Source of the DNA: JBFGFX01 sp965232455
GTDB taxonomy: Bacteria; Pseudomonadota; Gammaproteobacteria; Steroidobacterales; Woeseiaceae
Direction of reading: 5' to 3'
Length of the DNA stretch: 64,000 nucleotides
Assembly: GCA_965232455.1 (NCBI GenBank)
Contig: OZ246981.1
Coordinates: 2,108,001 to 2,172,000, forward strand
The notes under the pieces are model-generated. The model saw only the letters and a list, made by a program, of their open reading frames with translations, was not told the origin of the DNA and did not search any database. The translations under genes were made by a program, and so were the position numbers. Within the stretch, counting starts at the first letter, position 1. Each line of letters opens with the position of its first letter. This document shows, in pieces, positions 1-7,646 of this stretch.

Positions 1-572
1 CCCTTGTCGAATGCGTCGAGGACGATGTAGGCGAGGTTGTCGTCGCTGCTCGCGTCGGGAAACGTAAAGCGGAAATGCGCGGCGCGCTCCGTCGGCGACA
101 CTTCGGCCGTGACGTCGTACTCCGCGAGGTAGACACGATAGTAGTGTGGCTTTGCCTCCTCGGCTTTGTGCGAGAACCAGGACGCGCGTTCGTTTTCCTC
201 GTACCGGAGTTCGCCGGTGACCGCCATCAGGGAAAACGCGGCGTAGTCGTTGAGCCAGGGGCTCGGCTGGTGTGTTTGTTTGATGCCGCGTATCTTGTTG
301 TCGTCGTACTTGTACGCCCAGCCGTCGCCCATCTTTGCGGTCATCGGCGTCCAGAAGTTCATCCCCCAGGGCACGGCCACGGCCGGATAGGTGTTGCCGT
401 TGGACAAATCGAACGTGGAATCGGTGCCCATCAACGTGTTGACCAGTTCGGTCGGGCTGTCGTACTCGGCGTAGCGGAGCGGCGACGGCTCGCCGCACGC
501 CGACGAGACCGCCAGCAGACAAGCGGCGATCCCGAGCGTTCTGATCGCCGTGCAGACCGGGATATTCGACAT
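1..572 (-). CDS. GH92 family alpha-mannosidase lipoprotein, N-terminal part (cut by window edge)
   Basis: Reading the minus strand from ATG at 572 gives about 190 residues with no stop before the edge. The N-terminus is a signal peptide ending in a lipobox-like VSSAC, so a lipoprotein is likely. After it come VNTLMGTDSTFDLSNGNTYP and VPWGMNFWTPMT, then a GDGWAYKYDDNKIRGIKQTH stretch and QPSPWLNDYAAFSLMAV. These are the N-terminal blocks of GH92 exo-mannosidases, which trim alpha-mannose from N-glycans with a calcium ion. The catalytic C-terminal domain lies outside the window, so activity cannot be judged. It is the last visible gene of an operon with GH85, a ROK kinase, a sugar permease and a TBDR, and starts 13 bases after the permease stop. 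Confidence 0.85.
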   Translation of the reverse strand, partial: MSNIPVCTAIRTLGIAACLLAVSSACGEPSPLRYAEYDSPTELVNTLMGTDSTFDLSNGNTYPAVAVPWGMNFWTPMTAKMGDGWAYKYDDNKIRGIKQTHQPSPWLNDYAAFSLMAVTGELRYEENERASWFSHKAEEAKPHYYRVYLAEYDVTAEVSPTERAAHFRFTFPDASSDDNLAYIVLDAFDK

Positions 573-585
573 GAACGCTGTTCCC

Positions 586-1998
586 CTACGCCGGCCGCTT
601 GACCGGTTTGTAGCCCTTCAATCCGAAGAACATGATATAGGCGTAGCACAACACCGGGAACAGGAACGACGCCTGCAGGCCATAGTGATCGGCGATCAGG
701 CCCTGCATCGGCGGCACCAGCGCACCGCCGAGTATGGCCATGACCAGCAGAGACGAGCCCTGGCTCGTGTCCTTGCCGAGCCCGGCGATCGACAACGTGA
801 AGATGTTGGACCACATGATCGAGTTGAACAGACCTATCGCGGTGATCGCCCAGAAGGCGACTACGCCGCCGGTCACGACGCCGACGACCAGCAACACGGC
901 GGCGATCAACGCGAACGCGAACAGCGTCGCGGCCGGCAGGCCCCGGCACAGCAGCGCTACCAGGACGTTTACCGCCGCGAACAGCAGGAACGGATAGGTC
1001 TCCGCGACGGGCAGGCCGGTGACGATGGAGATCAAGCCGTACAGCGACGCCGCCACGGCGATCATCATGCCGACTTTCTTCGCGGCGGAGGCCATCCCGC
1101 TCATCGCGATCGAACCGATGAAACGGCCGACCATCGCACCGCCCCAGTACAATGCGAGCAACGTGCTCGCCGCCGCTTCGTCGACGCCGAGTATCTCCGG
1201 CAGGATCGTGAAGTTGATCAGCAAGCTGCCGATCGCTACTTCGGCGCCGACGTAACAGAAGATAGCTCCGATGCCGAAGACCAGGTTGTTGTAGCGCAAC
1301 GCGGCGCCGCCGCGCGTCGGTCCTTCGGCACCCTGCTCCTCCACGTGCGGCAGGTGCACCGTTCTGATCGCCAGCGCAAGCAGCGCAAATGCTCCTGCCA
1401 GGAACGCGTAAGGCACCTTGACGGAGTCCGCGCTCCCGCCGTCGGAGAAGAAGTACTCGAAAATGAGGTACCCGCCGATGACCGGCGCGATCGTGGTGCC
1501 GAAGGAGTTGAATCCCTGCGACATGTTCAGCCTGGCCGACGCCGTCTCCGGCTTGCCCAGCAGCGCGACGTAGGGATTGGCGGCGATCTGCAGTAGCGTG
1601 AGGCCCAATCCCAGGGTGAACAGCGCGACCAGGAAGAACGCGTAGACCCGGTAAGACGCCGCCGGAATGAACAGCAGGCAACCCGTCGCCGCGACCAGCA
1701 GGCCGATGATGATGCCGTTCTTGTAACCGATCCTCGCGATCGGATCGCCCCGCGTCGAGCTGATCGCGAAGTACACGACCGAGCCGACGAAATAGGCGCC
1801 GAAGAACGCGAACTGCACCAGCGTGGACTGAAAGGTCGTCAGCTCGAACACGTTGCGCAGGTAGGGTATCAGCACATCGTTGAGCGCCGTTATGAACCCC
1901 CAGGCGAAGAACAGCGCCGTGAGCACGGACAGGGAGAACGCGTAGCCGGACTCGTTGCTGACGGCTCTGCTCGGGTGAGTGGTGGTCGGCGTCGTCAT
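586..1998 (-). CDS. FHS-family sugar:proton symporter (MFS)
   Basis: A 470-residue polytopic inner-membrane protein with about twelve hydrophobic segments. The N-terminal half has the FucP/GluP/NagP-like signatures FFAWGFITALNDVLIPYLR, FGAYFVGS and LLQIAANPYVALLG followed by SRLNMSQGFNSFGT-like residues (here ARLNMSQGFNSFGTTIAP). Members import fucose, glucose/galactose, mannose or N-acetylglucosamine with protons. Position between a mannosidase and a ROK kinase suggests mannose or GlcNAc as substrate (inference). It starts 10 bases after the kinase stop, so it is almost certainly co-transcribed. Confidence 0.88.
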   Translation of the reverse strand: MTTPTTTHPSRAVSNESGYAFSLSVLTALFFAWGFITALNDVLIPYLRNVFELTTFQSTLVQFAFFGAYFVGSVVYFAISSTRGDPIARIGYKNGIIIGLLVAATGCLLFIPAASYRVYAFFLVALFTLGLGLTLLQIAANPYVALLGKPETASARLNMSQGFNSFGTTIAPVIGGYLIFEYFFSDGGSADSVKVPYAFLAGAFALLALAIRTVHLPHVEEQGAEGPTRGGAALRYNNLVFGIGAIFCYVGAEVAIGSLLINFTILPEILGVDEAAASTLLALYWGGAMVGRFIGSIAMSGMASAAKKVGMMIAVAASLYGLISIVTGLPVAETYPFLLFAAVNVLVALLCRGLPAATLFAFALIAAVLLVVGVVTGGVVAFWAITAIGLFNSIMWSNIFTLSIAGLGKDTSQGSSLLVMAILGGALVPPMQGLIADHYGLQASFLFPVLCYAYIMFFGLKGYKPVKRPA

Positions 1999-2008
1999 CG
2001 GTACAACC

Positions 2009-2947
2009 CTAACGTTGCGGCAGCTCGTCGCATACCTTCTTCCAGAAACTGTCGTCGAACAACCGGGCGCCGCCGCGCAGCGCGGTGCTCTCGGTCTGAG
2101 TGTTCACTTCCACGACGACCTTCAACTGATACCGGGACATCGCCGCCCGGAGAGGCCCGGAAAAAAGATCGTAGGCGCCGGCGACATTGCCGCCGATGAT
2201 CAGCACGTCTGCGGAAAACTGCTTGATCCACGGTAGCAGTACCGCCGCGAGATTGTCGCCAAACTGCACGAACAGGGACCGTACATCCGGATCATCGAGG
2301 GCGATTTCGGCGACCTCGCGCACTCCCTCGGGGCGCCAGCCGCGAATGGCTGCAAACTCTCGCACGAACCAGCGCGTGGAGATGTAGTCGTCCGCGATGC
2401 CCGATCCGAACGGCAGGTGCCACAGGCAGCCGTGTTCCGGCACGGAGCTGCCCGTCGTTACCGGCTTGTCGGCATCGATGAACGCCGACCCGAAGCCGGT
2501 CCCGAGCGTGACCGCTATCGTCCGATAGCCAGCAGCCCGACGCTGACCGTCCGTGCCACCCCGCCAGGTCGCGCCGACGCCGAATGCCGTGGCATCGTTG
2601 ATGAAACGCATCGGCGGCGGACCTGCAAAATGGGACGCCAGGGCCCGCTCCACGTCGACGCCGTACAGCGCGTCGTATTTGTCATTGCCCTCGAACAGCG
2701 CGATACCGTTTCGGTAATCGAACGGCCCAGGCATCGCGAAGCCGATGCCGATCACCGCCAACCCGCCGACATGGGCGATGGAATGCGCGATCCCCTCCGA
2801 CCAGCATCGCAGGATCTCGTCTTTGCCCGCTTGGTTGTCGACGGCTCGACGGCATTCGCTGGCGCCTACGATCTCACCGTCGGGCAGCGAAACGGCCGCG
2901 CAGGCGATGTGCCCGCCGCCGACGTCCACCCCGATTGCCGCGCTCAC
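2009..2947 (-). CDS. ROK-family sugar kinase
   Basis: 312 residues with the actin-like ATPase fold of ROK proteins: phosphate-1 loop GVDVGGGHI near the N-terminus, GIGFAMPGPFDY, the catalytic region FINDATAFGVGA, and TLGTGFGSAFI. No DNA-binding domain precedes it, so it is a kinase rather than a repressor. The usual ROK zinc motif (CxCGxxGCxE) is absent; in its place is EHGCLWHLPFGSGIADDYIS. Likely phosphorylates mannose or GlcNAc released by the neighbouring glycosidases (inference from context). Its start overlaps the GH85 stop by 4 bases, indicating translational coupling. Confidence 0.8.
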   Translation of the reverse strand: MSAAIGVDVGGGHIACAAVSLPDGEIVGASECRRAVDNQAGKDEILRCWSEGIAHSIAHVGGLAVIGIGFAMPGPFDYRNGIALFEGNDKYDALYGVDVERALASHFAGPPPMRFINDATAFGVGATWRGGTDGQRRAAGYRTIAVTLGTGFGSAFIDADKPVTTGSSVPEHGCLWHLPFGSGIADDYISTRWFVREFAAIRGWRPEGVREVAEIALDDPDVRSLFVQFGDNLAAVLLPWIKQFSADVLIIGGNVAGAYDLFSGPLRAAMSRYQLKVVVEVNTQTESTALRGGARLFDDSFWKKVCDELPQR

Positions 2948-4773
2948 TGGATGCTCAACCGGCCGACGCGGACGCTGGCTTCCACGCCGGGCGCCGCATC
3001 CAGGGCCAGGCCGATACGCGTAACGGTCCTGCCGGCGTACGGCGCCAGTGAATACTGCTCCGTTTCCCAGTCTGCGGCCGACGGCACGGAAAAACTCACG
3101 CGCGTGTCGTGATCGAGCTCCAGCCAGATCTGCGTCGTCTCACCGCCCGCCAACGCCTTGGCGGTGACGCTGAGCGCCGGCGCCGCGGCGTCCGGCGGCA
3201 GCTCGAGCCGCGTCTTGAAGAGGGGGATGTCGCTCGCGCCGCGGCTCAGGTCGCTCGTGACCGCGAGTGAATTACCGCCCTCGTACGCCGTGGAGAAATC
3301 GAACCGTACCGTCGTGCCGGGGTTGCCGAACACGGCGAACTGCCAGCTCGGCAGCAGATCCTGCGCCGCCATGTCGTGCCATTCGACCTTGCGTTCGACG
3401 CCGCCCGCCGCTTTGATCCGGCCATGGCCGGTTCCGAACGCGGTCTTGAACGGCAGCGACCGGATCGCTGATCGTGCGGGCACGTAGCGGCCGATACCCG
3501 GCCAAGCGCCTTCCCGATCCGCCGAGGCGACGTTTCCGTCAGCACCGGCGAACAGGCGCTGCGCCGCCGCGTAGTACTCGTGGACGTCCAACGCGTCCCG
3601 CTCGAAGTAGCCGAACGGCCGCAGTCCGTGTGCCGTCTCGTAGTTGAAGTTGTAGTTGCTCGCGAACAGGGCGATCGACGAGATGAGCCCGGCCTCCCGC
3701 TCTCCCACTAGTTGCGACAGCCAGGTCGGATGCGTCAATACCGACTGTTTGTTGCGCGCAGGCCATAGATCGGCGCCGGCGAAGACGTCGTAGGGTGAAC
3801 GCCCGAGCCGCTCCGCCAGGCGCACGCTGGACTCGATCATTGCGGCGTCCCACCGATAGTTCAGGAACATGCCGCTTGCCGTGGGCGCGTCGCCGTGCTG
3901 CAGGAACGCGAGATTGCTGTCGTTCAGCTCGTTCTGCCAGTCGACCACGCCGTCGTCCCGCATCGAGTCGTACCAGAGGATCTCCATCGCAGCCGGTTTG
4001 ATGCGCATCAGGTAGGTCATGAACTCGACGTACTTGCGCGCGGTCTCGCGTGCGTAGCGGCGGTCCGCCGTCGCCTCGATCAGCCGGCCGCGGCGATCCT
4101 GCGGCCCGGCCAGGTTCGTCTCCTGGTTGATCAGCCAGCCGTCGAACCCGTAGTAGTCGGCAATCTCGATCAGGCGGTGCGCCAGCGGGAACCGTCCGTC
4201 GGGCGTCTGTTCCAGGAGCTCCGCCGGCGTTTCGACGTCGCCTCCCCAGGGCAGCGGTGCAAAAAACACCGTGCCGACGACCTTGACCCCGTTCCTGTGC
4301 GCCGCTTCGACCCACGGTCTCGACGGCAGGTTGACCGTCAGCGTCGCCGTGCCGGCGAACCAGTTCAGGATGTCGATGTATGCCCAGTGCGTGAAGTTGT
4401 ACAGGTTGAAGCGCGGCTGTTCGGTCCGGTAGTTGCCGAAGTTGTTCATGCCGTCCGGCGCCAGCAGCACCCGCGGTGCCGCGCTCAGGCCGGGATCGAG
4501 CTGACTGCGCGCATCGACGAACCGCCCGGCCAACGGGACGCGGGAGACGCTATCGGCGTCGGCCAGCGCGCTTTCCGCACGCCACTCGGCGAGCTGCTGC
4601 AGGGACAGGGAAAACGGCGGCCCGTCCGCGACAATACCGGTCACGACACCGGCGGCGGACGTAGCAGCCGGTATCGCCGCCAGCGCCAGCAATGCCGCCC
4701 CGATCCTCGTCGCCACGCCGTTCCGTTCGTTGTTCCCGATACCGACTTCCCCCTGTAAACCGGCCTGGCGCAT
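2944..4773 (-). CDS. GH85 endo-beta-N-acetylglucosaminidase, secreted
   Basis: 609 residues. GH85 enzymes cut the chitobiose core of N-glycans. The diagnostic blocks are LLAPDGMNNFGNYRTE, FTHWAYIDILNWF, NGVKVVGTVFFAPLPWGGD and YYGFDGWLINQE, the last carrying the Asn/Glu pair (about N216 and E218) used in substrate-assisted catalysis. A beta-sandwich-like C-terminal third follows. The hydrophobic export signal is at residues 22-41. With the ATG at 4773 the region before it is long, and a GTG at 4716 would give a more usual signal peptide. Downstream it overlaps the ROK gene; upstream 47 bases separate it from the discoidin lipoprotein. Confidence 0.88.
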   Translation of the reverse strand: MRQAGLQGEVGIGNNERNGVATRIGAALLALAAIPAATSAAGVVTGIVADGPPFSLSLQQLAEWRAESALADADSVSRVPLAGRFVDARSQLDPGLSAAPRVLLAPDGMNNFGNYRTEQPRFNLYNFTHWAYIDILNWFAGTATLTVNLPSRPWVEAAHRNGVKVVGTVFFAPLPWGGDVETPAELLEQTPDGRFPLAHRLIEIADYYGFDGWLINQETNLAGPQDRRGRLIEATADRRYARETARKYVEFMTYLMRIKPAAMEILWYDSMRDDGVVDWQNELNDSNLAFLQHGDAPTASGMFLNYRWDAAMIESSVRLAERLGRSPYDVFAGADLWPARNKQSVLTHPTWLSQLVGEREAGLISSIALFASNYNFNYETAHGLRPFGYFERDALDVHEYYAAAQRLFAGADGNVASADREGAWPGIGRYVPARSAIRSLPFKTAFGTGHGRIKAAGGVERKVEWHDMAAQDLLPSWQFAVFGNPGTTVRFDFSTAYEGGNSLAVTSDLSRGASDIPLFKTRLELPPDAAAPALSVTAKALAGGETTQIWLELDHDTRVSFSVPSAADWETEQYSLAPYAGRTVTRIGLALDAAPGVEASVRVGRLSIQ

Positions 4774-4820
4774 CGCCGCCCGAGCCGGGCTGTCGTCAAC
4801 GGACCCCGGAGTATCCGACC

Positions 4821-7568
4821 TCAGGGTATCTGCGGTCCAGTGAGTTCGATCTCGGCGATCTGCATCAGACCGTCATCACCCTTGTTCTTGGTGATGTTCA
4901 CACGGTATGTCTGATAACTGCGGCCGTTCTGGAACGGGAAGCTGCGACGTTCGAACCGTGTGGAGAAAGCCTCACCCGAAAAAGAAGCCAGCGTGGTCCA
5001 GGTCGCGCCGGCGTCGTTCGAACCCTGGATATCGAAGTTCTCGGGATCGCGACTGTCGGCGTCGTTTGCACTGGTCAGCGCCAGCGCGTTCACTATCGCG
5101 GGCTGCGGCAGATCCACCTGGACCCAGGCCGGGTCCGCGGCAATCGGCACGCCGCCGTTGTCCAGCCATTTGGTGTTCTGGTCGTCGTCGAACGCGCTGG
5201 TTTCACTCTCCGCGGGACTGATCGACGCTCGTGCACTGTAGACCGCACCGGCAACGCCCGAATAGTCGATCGCCACGAACGGCGGCCCTACCAGCTCGAT
5301 CTCGGCGATCTGCATCAGACTGTCGTCACCTTTGTTCTTCGTGACGTTGAAGCGATAGAACGTGAAACCCACGTCGTTGGCGACGCGGAAGGTCTGACGC
5401 TGGAAGCGCTCGTCGAATGCCACCCCGCTCCACTCGCCGAGCGTGGCCCAGAACGTACCGTCATTCGATCCCTGCACGTTGAAGTTCTCAGGGTCACGGC
5501 TATCCGCGTCGTTGGCGCTGGTAAGCCCGAGGAAGTTGACCGCCGCCGGTTGGGCGAGCTCGATCTGGACCCAAGCAGGGTCCGCGGCACTGGGCACCGC
5601 GGTGTTGTCCAGCCACTTGGTCATGACGTCGTCGTCGAACGCCATGGGGCCGTCTTCCGCCGGACTGATCGCACCCCTTGCCGTTATCAGGACGCCGGGG
5701 CTCGACGATTTGTCGGTGGCCGGATCGTCCGGCCCGATCAACTCGATCTCGGCGATCTGCATCAGACTGTCGTCACCCTTGTTCTTCGTGACGTTGAAAC
5801 GGTAAGTGCCGAAAGCGAGCCCATTGTTCAACGTAAAACTCTGGCGTTGGAAACGCTCGTCGAACGACTGGCCGGCCCACTCGCCGAGCGTCAGCCAGGT
5901 CGTCCCGCCGTCGTTGGACGCCTGCAAGTCGAAGTTCTCCGGATCCCGGCTGTCCGCGTCGTTCGCGCTGGTGATCGCCAGGCTGTCAACCGCCTCCGGC
6001 AGGGCAAACGTGATCTGCACCCAGGCAGGTTCCGCCGCGCTCGGTACTGCGGTATTGTCCAGCCACTTGGTATTGACGTCACCGTCGAACACCTTGGGCC
6101 CGTCCTCGGCCGGGCTGATCGAGCCGCGGGCGGTGATGGTGCCGCCGCCCAACGCGTGGTTCATACCCGGATAGATGGGCCCCAGCAGTTCGATTTCGGC
6201 GATCTGCATCAGGCTGTCGTCACCCTTGTTCTTCGTGATCTCGATCCGATAGTGAGTAAAAGGCAGGCTGTTGGTAAACGCGAAGTCCCGCGTTTCGAAA
6301 CGTTCGTCGAATGAGACTCCGGCGAATTCGCCCAGCGTGATCCAGCTCGCACCGTCATTCGACGCCTGGATGTTGAAGTTCTCGGGATCGCGGCTGTCGG
6401 CGTCGTTGGCGCTGGTGATCCCCAGCACGCTCACGGGAACCGCGGCTGCGAACTGGATCTGCACCCAGGCGGGATCTGCCGCACTCGGCACGGCCGTATT
6501 GTCCAGCCACTTGGTATTGATGTCGCCGTCGAACACCTTGAGTTCGTCCTCCGCGGGACCGATGGAACCGCGGGCGGTGATCGTGGCCGCTGCCACGTTG
6601 GTCAGCGTCGTATACTCCTGGATCGGGCCCGATGAGCTGACCTCGGCCACCAGCGACAAAGTGGGGTCGATCAGGTCGGCGGCGACCAGGCCCAGATCGG
6701 TGATCACCGTGTTCGCCGCCATGGCGTTCAACAGTTGCGTCCGCAACGCAACGGCGGCGTCGAAATCGCCGGCGGCCGCCGCATCGACCAGCGCCGTTGC
6801 GCTGGCGAGGCTCTCCGCGAGCGTCGAACCGCTGGCGAACTCGGCGAACGAGGCGTTGAGCAGGGACAGCAGAACCGTGTTGTTGCTCGCACCGTCGAAA
6901 TTCGCGGCCGCTTCGGCACTGAGCAGAACTTCGGCGAACACGTTGACGTTTGAGGTCTCGACGCCGAGGATGCGCAACAGCGTCGTGGAGAAACTGACCT
7001 GTGCGGGCTCGAACGTGGCCGGCGCGGAAATGTTCTGCCCTTCGGCGATGGCGCTTTCGATCAGTCGCGTGGCCAGCGTCGTCAGCACGTTCACCTGGAA
7101 CTCGCTCTCGGCGGCGCCGTCAGCGGCACTGCCCAGCGCCGCCTGCACCCAGACCAAGGTTTCGAGCTGGCTGTTTCCCAGAGCCGCGCCAGGCACGTTC
7201 TCGCCCAGCGTCGCATCGCCGCAGGCCATCGCGTCACACACCATGGTGCTGTTCGCGTCGGTCGCCGCCTCGATTCGGAATATGCTGCCGATCGCGAACC
7301 CCGGTTCGCCACTCAGCGCAAGTAACGGGATCTGACCGCTCGCGTTCGTGGCCGTATCGCCCGAGATGCTCACCGCGGTGCCGTTCAATGGCACGACGGA
7401 GACGTTCGCTCCGACCAGCGTTCCCTTGACCGCCGATCCCGATATCTCGGCGACGGTCGACGCCGGCGTCGGGGCGTTCTCCGGATTCGGATCATCGGTG
7501 CCGCAGCCCGCAGCCGCCAATGAGGCCGAAGCGATAAACGCGAACCTGACTGAGAGTAATTTGTTCAT
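4821..7568 (-). CDS. Lipoprotein with four C-terminal discoidin-like (F5/8 type C / CBM32-like) repeats
   Basis: 915 residues. Signal peptide with lipobox LAAAGC near residue 22, so lipid-anchored. Residues up to about 330 form an Ala-rich domain starting with a Big/carboxypeptidase-like segment (EISGSAVKGTLVGANVSVVP). Then come four near-identical modules of about 148 residues. Each begins TARGSIxPAED, carries DGDxNTKWLDNTAVPSA and ITSANDADSRDPENF, and ends NKGDDSLMQIAEIELxGP. That is the pattern of galactose-binding-fold modules. No catalytic motif was seen. Lying between a TBDR and GH85, it is a good candidate for a surface glycan-binding protein, functionally similar to SusD/SusE-type partners (inference). 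Confidence 0.75.
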   Translation of the reverse strand: MNKLLSVRFAFIASASLAAAGCGTDDPNPENAPTPASTVAEISGSAVKGTLVGANVSVVPLNGTAVSISGDTATNASGQIPLLALSGEPGFAIGSIFRIEAATDANSTMVCDAMACGDATLGENVPGAALGNSQLETLVWVQAALGSAADGAAESEFQVNVLTTLATRLIESAIAEGQNISAPATFEPAQVSFSTTLLRILGVETSNVNVFAEVLLSAEAAANFDGASNNTVLLSLLNASFAEFASGSTLAESLASATALVDAAAAGDFDAAVALRTQLLNAMAANTVITDLGLVAADLIDPTLSLVAEVSSSGPIQEYTTLTNVAAATITARGSIGPAEDELKVFDGDINTKWLDNTAVPSAADPAWVQIQFAAAVPVSVLGITSANDADSRDPENFNIQASNDGASWITLGEFAGVSFDERFETRDFAFTNSLPFTHYRIEITKNKGDDSLMQIAEIELLGPIYPGMNHALGGGTITARGSISPAEDGPKVFDGDVNTKWLDNTAVPSAAEPAWVQITFALPEAVDSLAITSANDADSRDPENFDLQASNDGGTTWLTLGEWAGQSFDERFQRQSFTLNNGLAFGTYRFNVTKNKGDDSLMQIAEIELIGPDDPATDKSSSPGVLITARGAISPAEDGPMAFDDDVMTKWLDNTAVPSAADPAWVQIELAQPAAVNFLGLTSANDADSRDPENFNVQGSNDGTFWATLGEWSGVAFDERFQRQTFRVANDVGFTFYRFNVTKNKGDDSLMQIAEIELVGPPFVAIDYSGVAGAVYSARASISPAESETSAFDDDQNTKWLDNGGVPIAADPAWVQVDLPQPAIVNALALTSANDADSRDPENFDIQGSNDAGATWTTLASFSGEAFSTRFERRSFPFQNGRSYQTYRVNITKNKGDDGLMQIAEIELTGPQIP
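4824..6600 (-). repeat. Four in-frame tandem repeats of about 447 bp
   Basis: The 23-base phrase encoding the repeat end recurs at about 4848, 5297, 5740 and 6189, a period of 444-449 bases. Similarity is high at DNA level, suggesting recent duplication or gene conversion among the four discoidin-like modules. Confidence 0.8.
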
Positions 7569-7646
7569 TAGAAAGTCCTCGGTTTACTTTCTATTTTTGC
7601 GATGCGCCGGTCGCGGCAGCACAGCCGCGCTTGCCGTTGCAAGCGG

